Assembly (NCBI GenBank): GCA_050084515.1
Contig: CM114271.1
Location: forward strand, 66,588,001-66,652,000
DNA: 64,000 bases
Direction: 5' to 3'
Source: Blasia pusilla
Taxonomy: Eukaryota; Marchantiophyta; Marchantiopsida; Blasiales
The notes under the pieces are model-generated. The model was not told the DNA's origin. It did no database searches and saw only the letters and a list, made by a program, of their open reading frames with translations. Shown here in pieces: positions 47,666 to 60,200 of this stretch. Position 1 is the first letter of the stretch, and each line of letters begins with the position of its first letter. The position numbers and the translations under genes are program-made.

Positions 47666-47938
47666 TAGAAATTGGCACTAAGCTACTATTCAAATTTGTT
47701 TGCTGCTTTTGGAAAAATGATAAAAGTTTTTTTTTAAAAACGTGAAATAAAAAATATAATTTTTTTAAAGAGGATTTTTTAAATTTTGTTGTGAGAGTGG
47801 TGAAAGAAAAGTGGACGGGGAGGGAGAAATTCTAAACTATTATCATAGAGATCCATCTCTCGTGATGCTTGTATGAAATGTAGACACCTTACAATTTTGA
47901 GCGTGCCATACACTTGTCCCCATACACTTAGAATTCAA

Positions 47939-47947
47939 AAATTTAAA
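47939..47947. repeat. MULE target-site duplication, left
   Basis: AAATTTAAA directly abuts the left inverted repeat and is identical to 61469-61477. The word is A/T-rich, so chance is not excluded, but position and length are exactly as expected. Confidence 0.8.
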
Positions 47948-48028
47948 GAGGTATTTGCTTGAGTGGGCCCCAACGGAACTTTTGTGCCTAGGGTAGCCCC
48001 ATTCCAACTATCTTCACTTAAGAGGCCC
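47948..48028 (+). repeat. MULE terminal inverted repeat, left
   Basis: It begins GAGGTATTTGCTTGAGTGGG and shares GGGCCCCAACGGAACTTTTG without mismatch with the right end. Homology fades after AGAGGCCC. Confidence 0.9.
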
Positions 48029-48318
48029 TTGGACGGTCTCTAGCAGGTAAGGATTTGTGTCGGCACCAGCAGAATCGGTGTTGTGCGCATAGCGCGTGGT
48101 CGCAGTAGATAGTAGGAGGCGGGACACCCAATAGCAAATGGCGGGAAAGAAAGCTATTTAGCCGCAAGAGAAACCTGCGTCTAAATACGTAAATACAATT
48201 TAGTCTGAGAGTAGTATCATGCCTAATCGAGGGGTCTGTTCGAGGGTCATGTTCCGGGACCATGTAGGAGACGGAAGTGAGGATGTGGAAAAGAGTTTAG
48301 GGCGACGACGCATGTAGG

Positions 48319-48813
48319 GTGTTTCAGAGCTTGAATCGAGAGCTGCGGCTAAATACAAAGTGGCTATTTGGGTGCCAAGTATACAGATTAGAAATCGCTG
48401 CAATGTTTCCTCGGCGTGGAGACTTTCCCGTGTCCAAGCTGAGTACTTTGGACAATGACAGGTCATCAAAGATGGGGTTCCCTCCCACTTGGATGAATGG
48501 TAGGGTTGTGCAAGTCATTTCGAATGATGCAAGACGCTATACATATCCCGCATGTGCATTTAGAGGGAAAAGGGTCATGGGAAATTGCAAAAGAATAGTT
48601 GAGCCACGTGGAAACATACGAGGAGGTATTGATCATGTATGTGGCGAACACGGATCAATGAAAAAGTGGATGTTTTTCGTGAGTTTAATTGATCAGGATG
48701 CTGATGAGTACCAACTACAGAACCTTCACAAATTCATCGTTTGGCAAGGTGGTGATGCGTCTATGGGATTGTCTGCTCTGTTGCTCCTACATCAAATGTT
48801 GCTCATTAAATGA
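48319..48813 (+). CDS. Putative zinc-ribbon protein fragment inside the MULE
   Basis: A 164-codon frame lies on the strand opposite to the transposase. The middle contains YTYPACAFRGKRVMGNCKR, then C-G-E-H-G, then WMFFVSLIDQDADEYQ. The paired Cys pattern followed by a hydrophobic strand and a V-S-L-x-D segment is reminiscent of the C-terminal zinc-ribbon OB fold of RPA1-like single-strand DNA-binding proteins. The first half has no known domain and the frame may be one exon. It could be a captured host fragment. The family call is weak. Confidence 0.3.
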   Translation: MFQSLNRELRLNTKWLFGCQVYRLEIAAMFPRRGDFPVSKLSTLDNDRSSKMGFPPTWMNGRVVQVISNDARRYTYPACAFRGKRVMGNCKRIVEPRGNIRGGIDHVCGEHGSMKKWMFFVSLIDQDADEYQLQNLHKFIVWQGGDASMGLSALLLLHQMLLIK

Positions 48814-49659
48814 AACACCCATGAATCTTAGGGATAACATGCACACGGAAACATATATCCTCATAACTTTCTCAAAAAGGTATATTAAAACATTAGATTG
48901 TATACAATGATGTACTATCACCTTGCAGGACTTTCAGCAAGTCTCTTCAATCTCCCTATTTCCTTAAGAGCATTTGCTCGCGCGGATTCCTCGTCTCCTT
49001 GTTCTGTTGAGACTCCTAACATCTTAAAGAGTTCACTGTCAAATGCTGAACTCCTCGAAATAGACTCTCTCATGCCGGATACCCTTTCCAATGCCTCCAA
49101 CCATAATGGTGCCGAGTCATAACCTGATAGTCCTAGGTTTGAGTATAGTTCCTCCCTCTCACATATCAAAGTCGTGTGTCTATTTTGAAGAACATCTAAA
49201 TACTTGTCTAGTCTAGCCAAGCTTCTTTCCTTTCGATCTATTTTTTCCTCCCAACAATGTAGATGCAAGGAATGTTCCGGTTTCACACCTACATATTCCA
49301 TGCAGAGTTGGAATATCCGCTCATCAACAACCTCTGGTTCATTTTGTTGTATTGACAAAGTTCGTAGATCATTTTCTTCCTTGGTATTCTGCACAAGAGA
49401 CCCCACAACCAAGATGAGGAGTATACATTGTCGTAAGTACTGTGCCAATCCAATGGTAACTGTAAATAGCCGCAAGGGCCCTCAGAAGCACTCTCAGATT
49501 ACCTCTACAGCATCCAGCATGTTCATGTAAATAGACCTTGGTACTATAAATATACTCCGCTGCCCTGTACAAAACATTAACAAAGCTCTACCTACCCGCA
49601 AGAACAAGATGTATTATTGACGAAACACGCTCTATCTCAACCTTAGTGTAACCACAACG

Positions 49660-50500
49660 CAATAGGTGTGAACCACAAGTAATATCAATAAATAACCGCC
49701 ACCACAGAAATCTGTAAATAGCCACCACCACAGAAATAGGAGTCCATGTACATTAAATATATATTATGTATTCAAGGATCAGCTTAGCACTCTACATATA
49801 CCAGAAATGAACAAGGTCATGCTCTGCGTCAATAGCCACAAACTAGCCAAGATCTGGACTCCTTAATGTAGCCACAATGCAGTAGGTGCTAACCGCAAGT
49901 AACATCGATAAATAGCCGCCACAGAGATAGGAGCTTAGCTCTCTACAAAGCACGAAAGATCTGGACTCCTTAATGTAGCCACAATGCAGTAGGTGCTAAG
50001 CACAAGTAACATCGATAAATAGCTGCCACCACAGAAATCTAGAAATAGCCGCCACGAAGGTAATAGGAGTCCATGTACATTTACGACCAGCTTAGCACTC
50101 TACATATACCATAAACAAGGTCATGCTCTGTGTCAATAGCCGCAAACTAGCCAAGATCTAGACTCCTTAATATAGCCACAATGTAGTAGGTGCTAACCAC
50201 AAGTAACATCGATAAATAGCTGCCACCACAGAAATCTAGAAATAGCCGCCACGAAGGTAATAGGAGTCCATGTACATTTACGACCAGCTTAGCACTCTAC
50301 ATATACCATAAACAAGGTCATGCTCTATGTCAATAGCCGCAAACTAGCCAAGATCTAGACTCCTTAATATAGCCACAATGTAGTAGGTGCTAACCACAAG
50401 TAACATCGATAAATAGCCACCACCACAGAAATCTGTAAATAGCCGCCACCACACAAAGTAGCCAAGATATGGACTCCTTGGAAAGTAGCCGTAAGCACAA
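49660..50500. repeat. Tandem repeat array, unit about 198 bp
   Basis: The string TCATGCTCT starts at 49818, 50121 and 50319; the last two are 198 bp apart and the first 303 bp. Each unit contains AGCTTAGCACTCTACATATA, CTAGCCAAGATCT, ACTCCTTAAT, CAAGTAACATCGATAAATAG and TAGCCGC words. The later units are nearly identical. It lies in the inferred intron between the last two exons of the second MULE gene. Confidence 0.85.
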
Positions 50501-50922
50501 GTGACATTCAACCCTTGGAAAATTGTAAATAGTTCCAGGTCAGTGATGAGTTTTATGAATTTCTTCACCTTAGTGGTTGATGGTTCATGTGAATCTTCTC
50601 CACTAACTTTCTCAAAGTGTGCTTCCCCATCATTTGCTCCGGACGTATCTCCAACTCTCCTACCCAGTAACTTCTCAGATGGTACATACATACCTTTAGG
50701 ATAAGATGGGTCCATGATATTGCCAGGTATTGAACGATTTGCCTTCGATCGCAGGTTAATTAACCGCCATTCACAACCACCATTCTCCTCAACCCCTTCC
50801 CCTGAGTACCAATACTCTTCACTTAGCAATGGTGGTCTTCGTTTGACACCACCAATATCATCATAATATGAGAAGTAACAACCCTCGGTTTGAGTATACC
50901 CATATAGCACGATGGGATGTTA

Positions 50923-51261
50923 TTCTGTTTGCACTTGCTGATCATGAGCATAGATGGTGTTTGTCTGGCAAAGCCGAGTGACCACTTGTACAACCTCATA
51001 CTGTGATCCCCGGGTGACCATGATCCGTTCTCCACTTGCTTCGCATGTTTGCACTCCCTGATCCAGTGTTAGAACAATCTCAGTTTGGCATAATCTATTG
51101 ATGAGGTGTGCCTCATTTGTTTGAGAACCCCTCGTGATGAGCAAAGCATGAAACATTTGCACATCCCTTTCAATCATGATCAGATCAGCCATTTGAGAAC
51201 CCCTACCGATAAGCATTGTCTCTGCTATTTGGCTATCTCGGTCCACTAATAGTGTTTTCAC
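50923..51261 (-). repeat. 36-bp coding repeat giving a 12-residue periodic peptide
   Basis: The frame reads nine consecutive segments built on R-G-S-Q-T/M or a variant (R-D-V-Q, R-L-C-Q-T, Q-G-V-Q-T, Q-Q-V-Q-T) every 12 residues; one segment is 16 long. Segments end in hydrophobic L-I or V-V pairs. The regular spacing suggests a solenoid or coiled structure. Confidence 0.75.
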
Positions 51262-51687
51262 ATTTGTTGGCTTCGAAACTCGCTCTCTTTCATTCCATTG
51301 AGGAACTCCTTCCCCTCCCCTTCCTTCTGTTGTAGCGTCCGCATGAGGGCCTATTATAGGTTTAAAAACATTTTCTTTCTTGCCTTCCTCTATAGGTGCT
51401 TCTGTGTCATCTCCCCTCGGACCCCATTGGGATCCACTAGGAAGATCCCAAGCTCATGATGGTGCAAGTCATTGCGTATTCCAATCTGACATTGCAATAC
51501 TTGCAAATGCCTGGGATGGCCACTCTAGATTGTCAATAGATTGCTCTTACTGGTTGGTATGTTGAAGTCCATCATCTCCAGTAGGTGAAGTTGGAACATG
51601 AGGGCTGGACATAGCGAAACTCGAGGCCTTTCCAGGGCCTTCATCTGAATCACTGCCATCCAGACAGATTCATGATATTTGCTTGCT

Positions 51688-51917
<230 letters not shown>

Positions 51918-53108
51918 TTCAATTCTTGCCTTAACTCATCTAGCACCTCAACTATAGCATCTTGAATTTCTACTACATTCTCTACATTGGTTTCAAGTAC
52001 TCGTCTAGAATCACGAACACCACCACCATATGCAGGGGTGATTTCCTCCTTCACCTTTCTAGCAATCTGCTTATCATTTGCCTTCTCCCCTTCAAGAAGC
52101 GGGAACTCCACCTTCGGCACTGGGTTGTTGATGCCCAACCTGCTTATTGTCAACTTAGGCCGTCGAGGCCTTGTAGTTGGCCCTTCCCCCTAACCAAATC
52201 AACCACAAAAACAAATCTGAATTCAACCACAAGAACGTGTAAAGTGCCGCCTTGAGCTGAAAATAAGTGACACCAAGTGTAAATATTCGCAACTGTAAAC
52301 AACCAGCAAGAGAGGAAAGTAACCGTAGGAAACTCAAAACTCAGGAAACTCTAAATAGTCGCAATGAAGTGAAAGTAGCCATAATAAATAAAAAATCATC
52401 CGCAACTGGAAATAACTGCCAGGTATGGAACACCAAGAACTCGAGAATAAATAGCCGCAATGAAAGAATTATACACTAGAAAGAAGGATGTGGATAATAA
52501 CACCTGCACCTCTGATGCAGCCCCACTTTGGATGCCCTTGTGCACTAAACTTGAGCTTTGACGTTTTGAAGGCTGTGGAAGGAGATGAGATTAATCAAAG
52601 ATGTGGAAATTTTTTGAAAAGAACAAAGTAGCTCTTATATGAAAGGTAGAAAGAAAGAAAAAACTTACTTTGCTGGAATTAGATTCTTCGCGCAGGGTGT
52701 CGTTCATTCCATCTTCCTTATGCGCTTTTTTTTTCCTCCTCGCTTTGTGCGGGGGAGACACAAAGTTGGAATTATCCTCAAAATATGGAACCTTCTCATG
52801 ATGGACATCAACATTCTCATTTCTTTTCCTCTCTCGAATTTTGAGTTTTATGAACAGAGGTCCTGACGTCTCTTGATGATCATTAGAAGCCCTAGCTGAA
52901 TCGCATGCGCGTTTTCCTTTAGCCTTGGTAACTACCAGGCCTGTAGGTTTCAGTTGCAATTCATGCGGATCTTGCTTTGTCACCCATGTGCATGGCCGAG
53001 GCACCTTTATGAATAAATCATGAGATCCTTTAGTGCCACTTCAGCCTTTGTTAAGGAGCCACAGAACTCTAGTCTCTGTAAAGAGCCATCATCATAGTGC
53101 GAGGGGAA

Positions 53109-53140
53109 GGTCTTGATTCAAGATTGACCATTCAGATGCT
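53109..53140 (+). repeat. 32-bp direct repeat, copy 1 (copy 2 at 53952-53983)
   Basis: GGTCTTGATTCAAGATTGAC through CAGATGCT is identical at both places, 843 bp apart. Copy 2 abuts the first inferred exon of the second MULE gene. Confidence 0.9.
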
Positions 53141-53983
53141 GTTTCTCTTCGCATCACTAAACCCTTCCTTCAGATGCTGTTTCTCCAGAGGCAGGTCGAA
53201 GATTCACATACCTTGACTACTTTGAATGTTGAGGGTGAGAGGACAAGTAGAACACTATCTTGGTTTTGTCATGAGGCTGTTCCAATGCCAAGGTAGTCAC
53301 ACCTCTGAACTTTTTCCCTGATCTGCTACTGGTGTGTACACTACAAGAGTTTTATTAACTCCCACATACAAGAGCAAAGTCACATACTGTCTCAAGTTAC
53401 TACTAGTTCAGAAGGTTTGGCTGGCTAGCTTGGAAGAAGCAGATGAGTTGCATTGGTGATCCGAATTTGAAGATGGTCATTACCAAACCATCTGAGTGCT
53501 TTCATTTATTCTAATACTGATGAACTCGTGGAATAACCTGTAAGTCTCAACAAAGGATGGATAACCTTCAAATACGGGAAAGCAATTAAGAAAGATCGGG
53601 GAGGCATTTGCATCATTTGTTTAGAAGCTCACCTTTATAAAATCATTGGAGGCATCCCACATATGTAATGAAAGATTGTGAATGGGCATCACAGATGATC
53701 CTCGGTACTCTTTAAGAACCTCATTTGAATCTCTGTCACTGAAAAGAAAGATCCTTTCAGACAGATGCTGCACAAAATTTTGACCTCCTCGAACTCCTCG
53801 CGTAACATCGAGGGCTTCCACCCTTACCAATGCATCACCATTGAGATAGTCGTATAGTTCTCCCACACTGTACCAATATATTGTTCTACTGTACTCCCCA
53901 ATTCTAAGTGATATCCACCTATGAACGCGACCACGAGCTTTCACCACTCAGGGTCTTGATTCAAGATTGACCATTCAGATGCT

Positions 53984-56659
53984 TAGGTGAGCTTAATGTA
54001 GAATGAAAAGTAAAATTTCGTCTCAAATTTTCCCTGCATCACATCATCTATTGCCCCCTAAAGAGGTCGCTAATCAGGTCATTAATGGGCAATTGCGTTT
54101 CTCCACCTACATCTGGAATTTTGAAAATCTGAGTACGTGAGTGATTGTAAAGCTCACCACACTTGATAAGGAACTCTACATCTAATTGCATCTGCCTTCC
54201 TGGGAGCAAAGAATCGCTCAGAGACTAAGCAATTGCAACAGCGGCACCAAGATTGAGAAAATGCAGTGTTTTCTAGGCTGGTGAAGTGAGCCAAGCTAGT
54301 CCCTTGATTCAAAACAAGCGGATGTTGGCAAAAGGCGTAAGTGCACCAACCATCCGATTGACGATTGTAGAGCGTCTTGGTCGAGTGTCTATTCGTCTTC
54401 CTAGCGTTGACGTTAAGCATCATTTCCTTGGGCCTTTATTGTGGTCCTTATGTGGAACTTGCGTCAGGGCCTTCACGACAGAACTTCAGCGGATGTGGCT
54501 GCTGCTGCTGCCGCACTGGCAAAGCGCGAGTTGAGGAGGATGAGGTCCTTCAACGGCTAGGATTGATCCCGCACCGGCGGATTTCCACTTAGGCGCAACT
54601 AAAGATGATGCAGTGCTTCAGTGGCTACGTCTGATTCTGCCCCGGCGGATTTGGCAAACCAGGGGGTTAGGCGCTTGAGCGGAGCACAGCATAATTAGGC
54701 GCGAGAGAGTGTACTCCAAAATTAGGGGCACGAGCGCGTACTCCAGAATTAGGCGCACGAGAGCGTACTCCAGAATTAGGCGCACAAGAGCAACTCCTCG
54801 ACCTCTACTTTTTCCCGTGTAGATTCTTTTTGACCGTTTGTGGTTCTTGTTTAGTCCAATCTGCTATTTTTTGGGCCGCTTAAGCTGTTGGATTCTACGA
54901 TTTCTCCTAAGATGGAGTGCCTTAGCCCAAATGTTCGATTCTTGTTCATATCAATTTTGAAGCGATAAGCGGGCACTATAGCGGGTTTAGGGTAGCGGAT
55001 CTAGACTGTATTGCGCAATACGACTGGTATTGTGGAGCAGCAGTACGTCTCACGAATGAATGACCCGATTTGAAACATGTAATGTAGACTTTGGGACGAT
55101 ATATTCTGAGTTTTGGAGGTTGGGTTGAATCGGCTGTCTTGCTCGTCCGTCCTGCGGTATTTGTTGGGGCTGGATTTTGTTGATGAGGAGGAGTTTGGAG
55201 AACCGATGTTGGTCTTGGATTCGACTGCGTGCATTTCCCCTCGCCTCCAAGCCGATGTGTGAGAGCATCAGCAGCAGCATTTACATCGTTGCGACCAGCA
55301 GCGGCGGTGGGAGCAACAGTAGGAAGCAGAGCAAGAATTTGACTCCTGCAGCTTTCTTCACAGCCCCTCACATCTTTCATGGAACCACCTTATCTCTTCC
55401 AATCCAGCGGAACTCGATGAATTGTTCAATGTAGCAGTCAGTGGGGACTTCCGGATTTCATTCAATGGCTTGGAAGAGCATAATACTTTGGTCACAGCAG
55501 ATGAGTAGTTTTGGATGACCGCATGCACGGATCAGAACTGACTAGATAGTGATGCATCCACTATAGCGGATTGTGGAGCTTCGTGTAGCAGGAAAGCAAT
55601 CAGGAAATTCGATAAATTATGAGAGTAGATCTCTGCAGGTTAACGCCCAGAGGAGGCTCTTTTGCGGTCGATTCGGTTGATTGCTTACAGGTTTGTGAGG
55701 GAGTTGATATGTCCCAACTGCGCAAGTTCAAGCATCCCACACTAACGGCCCCTATTTGAGTTAGGGCTAGATGCTGCTGTCACGGCCTTGGAAGAGCATT
55801 CGAGGCAGTGCTAGAGACACGAAAAACAGTTCGGATGGTCGGAGCTTGGCGAGCTTGAAAAAACAAATAAAATGCATGAGAATCAAACAAATCTTGATCT
55901 CTCTCATTAAGAAGCTTAGAAGCGATAATTCAGTCCTACCAAGCAGCCGAACCCATGCTTACTCAGCTCTCGAACAATGGCCGTTTCAAACGAAGAGATC
56001 TGAACTTCCAAAAGTGGCGACCCTTCAATCGCGGCAAGGTCCATCCAGTAGCTTATGGTGGTCGGGTCCGTTCGAAAATTGTCCTATCCAATAATAAATA
56101 ATGTCATCAAGCGCATCCAAAGCATGTCACTCGTCCAGAATCCAGTCGCATTGGTGGGATGGATGGAGATAGAGAGAAGAAAAGCACACTCGAAAAAAAT
56201 CGTAAACAGCGTGCGCAGACGGAGGGAATCCAATCGGGTCAGGTGGATGTTAAACGTGCAGGTCTGGTCCAATTTTGCATTGCAGCTACTATTGCTGCTG
56301 GAGGTTGGCGCGGTCGGTCAAAAGTGTGAAGGAATAGGGGTTGTACAGAGTACTACAGAGAGAGTGGTGGCACTGCCGAGTGCTCGGTTCATACCTCCAT
56401 GACTCATTATGCTCGACGCTCCACCCCTTCCTGCTACATCTAACGGTTTTGCTCGGCAACTTCTCTCAGGATTCTGGACTCTACAGCGAAGCCAACAGAG
56501 AGCGAGCGGCACATTAGAAAGAGAGAGGGAAAAAAATGATCCCACATATGTTCGGTCCTTGTAAACCAAGAACACCTTTATGTAACCCTAACTCAGGCAC
56601 CAAAACATTGCTAGGTAGCCCACAACTTTCTCAGTGGCTATGTGACAGAGAAGATTAAA
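53984..56659. other. MULE interior without recognised gene
   Basis: It probably holds 5' exons, leader or promoter of the second gene, but no frame has a recognisable domain. It contains a 27-bp minisatellite at 54694-54790. Confidence 0.45.
54694..54790. repeat. 27-bp minisatellite
   Basis: About 3.6 units of ATTAGGCGCACGAGAGCGTA plus CTCCAGA lie head to tail. Confidence 0.9.
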
Positions 56660-56975
56660 AAATAAAAAATTAGCCGCAACCTTAGGAAGTAGGCGGATGA
56701 TCCAGGAACTTGGGAGTTTTTTTACAACACTGGTCCTCGAGAGTACTACTCTAAGTACCAGGAGAAGTTACTTCACTAGGCAAGAGGTTCAGATCAATAG
56801 CCGCAAACGTCAGGTCAATAAGCGCAACATTGTGACCAATAGCCGCAACGGTGAGGTCAATAGGCGCAAGATTATGGGCAATAGCCGCAAGTAACACCTG
56901 GTACTAAATTGCAAGTAGCCGGGGTAGCTGCAAAGCTCTGGTCAATAGGCGCAAGTGTGGCCAATAGCCGCACTA
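56660..56975 (+). repeat. Cluster of AATAGCCGCAA motifs
   Basis: At least five copies of AATAGCCGC or ATTAGCCGC and four AATA(A/G)GCGCAA variants lie within 320 bp, just downstream of the transposase gene. Similar words are scattered through the whole MULE, nearly all in this orientation. Confidence 0.85.
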
Positions 56976-57243
56976 CGGCAATAAGTATCTTACATTTTTT
57001 TTGCAAGCGAGTATTATGGATCTAGAATAGTCATATATAAACATGTGCAAACGGCAGGGAAGCAACCGAAAATTTACTACATGGACCCTAAACATAGGCA
57101 CAACATTTGTTTGGACTGCGAATAAATGCGAGAACTCATTCAGCTTTCTCCATTCGAAGCAAAGCTTTTTGCGAGACAATGATCATTTCTTAGCAAATCA
57201 AAATGTCGAGCATACATCTTGAGAATTTTTTTTATTGGTGATA

Positions 57244-60200
57244 TCAAGATACATCTCTTATGGAAACATGGCATTCTTTGGAAGCTTCTTCGGCCAAGCT
57301 AATATAAAATGCCTCTTCTTTAAGGTTCCATTCACCATCACTGCTAGTGCACCAATTCATGTCTAAACTTGGGTGTTTAGGGCATCCCTCTTCTTCATCA
57401 AAGCCTTCTTCCTCTAACTTTACATCAAAGTCAGATGAAGAAGAGAGTGTTGAGTCTCCTCCTGTTCGGCGGGTAGAGATTGCTTCTACCATCCTCTCTC
57501 GAGCATCTATAGCATTACCTACAGCAGGAAATTGTAGTATATTGTGAGTTATCTCTGCTTCTAAATTGTCATAAGTAGTACTCGGCATGTTGAGAAAATT
57601 AGCCGCCACCTGTGTTCTTCCTCTGCGGCTCCTATCTTGAGTAGCACTTGCACGACCGGCCAACACGTCTACCTTGAGAACCTCACATGTTTTCCTATTG
57701 TGGCCTTCTTCTTTACAATGGCTACACCGACGACCACCAATCTGCACATACTTCCAACCCTTTGATATTTGGACAGGGACGATCCTCTCCCCTTCATCCA
57801 AGGGCAGTGCTTCTATGATGGTATCGTCATCAATAGGATATGGGATTTCCTCTTGGCGTACCTCCTATCCACGTATGCTACTAGGGATATGTACAATGCG
57901 ATGCCTTCCACGCCTAAGTGCCGGAGGTGGAGGTCGACACTCTCAACGTGGTATTAGCTCATCCTCTTAACCACCGGAATACTTGTACTATAAATATGAC
58001 GGATGAAATCATTTGTCTAGATGGATCAAAATTTTTTTTGGAGTCCATACCTGTTGGCAGTTCCCAAGCCATGACATGCGTACAAGGCCAACGAGTATCT
58101 TGGAATTCCAAGCAAGAACAGGTGCATTCAGGAGATAGCTGGACATGGAATTCTTGCCCGGTACTTGTTGAGGTGACAAGTGCATTGACATCATCAGAAG
58201 AAATGACATCAAATCCTTTACAACTAGCCTCATTCTGGCGGTATCTCAGTAGAGCATCATTCGTAAGGGATGATGCGTACTTCTCTGGATGGTAAGCTTC
58301 TAATTTCCGCTCAGCAAAGGAATTCATCATGTAATTATATAGACCGTGTGCAATTGCAAGCGGAGGGCCATCTCTGATAGGCTTTATGGCAGAATTGATG
58401 ACCTCCACTAGGTTGGAACTAACTTTCCCAAATCGTGGCAATGGAAAGGCACACCTTGCAAACTTCTCCGCTTCTAGGTCTCTAATGTAAGAGGCCGCAT
58501 CTGCAACTCTCTTGACATGATGCCTTGCTAGCTCGTTAATCCACATATCACATCTGGACCCATATGAAAATAAACCCACTCATCAAAGAAATCCAATGGA
58601 GGTAACAAATTAAGCTTAAAAAATATTGTCATTTGCACCAAGAAAACAGAAAATAGCCGCCAACTGTGACTTAGCAGGAATCTACTAATAGCCGCAACCA
58701 CATAAACCACAAGCGCCAAATATCTCAGATTAGACGCCAAGAAAAAGATTGCATATTGGTTTAAGTCCATAAGCGACATTCTTTGGCGGATAATAGACGT
58801 AGTAAAATAGCTGCCGATAAACAACGATGTACAAAAGAGAAGCTGTGACTAAATGACCAGGGAAATTTCACATTCATGGACAGACGTACTTTACCTCGCC
58901 TTTGTCCGAGCATACAAACATGCTATGAAATATTCCTCCGCCAATTTACCATACCGCGTCTTCACATTCTCTCGCAAATGTTGCGCACACATGTTGTGGA
59001 TATTGCGAGGGAAATACTGTTTGGACAACATGGAGTAATCCTTTTTGCCTATCTGAGACAAAAAAAACTTTAGGATTGTCGAGATTGGGTATTTCCTTCC
59101 TTAAATGAGTGCAAAACCACTCCCACTCCTCATTACTCTCACGAGGACCAATGCCATATGCCAATATGATGGTGTTGGCATTTCCATCCAAAATAGAGGC
59201 GATAAATATCTGCATGGGTTATTTCTTTTTTTTCGAATGATAAGCATCTATCCCAACTACCTTCTGAGCATAAGGGAGAATGAATTTCATGGATGATGGT
59301 GAGATGAACAATCTCCTAAAGATACCAAATTCCGGCCCCCAAACATCCCTGGTAGCTGTTGCTAACGGGTCAGATTCCTTCACGGCATCAAGAAATCCTG
59401 GTATCATATGAAACCCCGCTCGTTCTCCTCCATTCATCCAATCCCGACATATCTCTTTACATCTCCATCCAAGACAGTAAGAAGTTCGTTTCTTGCAAGT
59501 TTGGGACATCACCTTCACTAACTTGCCCACATGAATGTTTGGTTGGTTGACGACCCTGTCTACTAATATTATTGCCAGCCATTTTGCCTTATGAGTAGGC
59601 CCCCTCCATGTATGAATGTGACTAGGGCATGTGTGCTTTAACCTACAAACAATTATCTCGCAAAAATCAGAGCGTTTGTGTCGTTGGCAACGCACTCTCC
59701 AATCACATCGTTCGTCCTTCTCCTTTGAGGTACAAATGTACCTAGCAAATTGTCCACATTTTCCATCTCTGTCCGCAGTTGTTATCTGGTTGGCTTCCAC
59801 TTCACTACTCACGTGTCCACCCTTTCTACCCTTCTGCAAAATTTCTTCAAAGCGAACCGTAGGTTCATTGAAAGAATTTTTGAATCTCGGTTGGTGGGGC
59901 CTTCTACTGTGTTGTGGACGCCATGGTGCATTTATCCCTTCAGATCGTGTGGGGATTCTAGGATCTTGAAGCACCTGACTTACCCTTGGGACATCTGGGA
60001 TATCCATGGCTTGAGACCAAAAACTATTTGCCCTCTCTTCATCATTGGAAAGTTTAGGCGCAAGAGGCCGAGGAATGTGTTTAGACCCCTCTGAGTCATG
60101 CACTGAAATATCTACATTGGATTCTACCACCGCACGGGTATCCTTCACGTGCCTAACAACTCTCTCACTTCCTTGAATCAAATCAGAAGTTGAGACAATA

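Noticed and set aside
47939-47947. Target duplication could be chance because AAATTTAAA is low-complexity
   Set aside because: Kept as real: exact 9-bp length, exact abutment on both terminal repeats, and independent transposase evidence.
49660-50500. CRISPR-like array
   Set aside because: Repeats are about 198 bp, without short unique spacers, and the genome is a plant.
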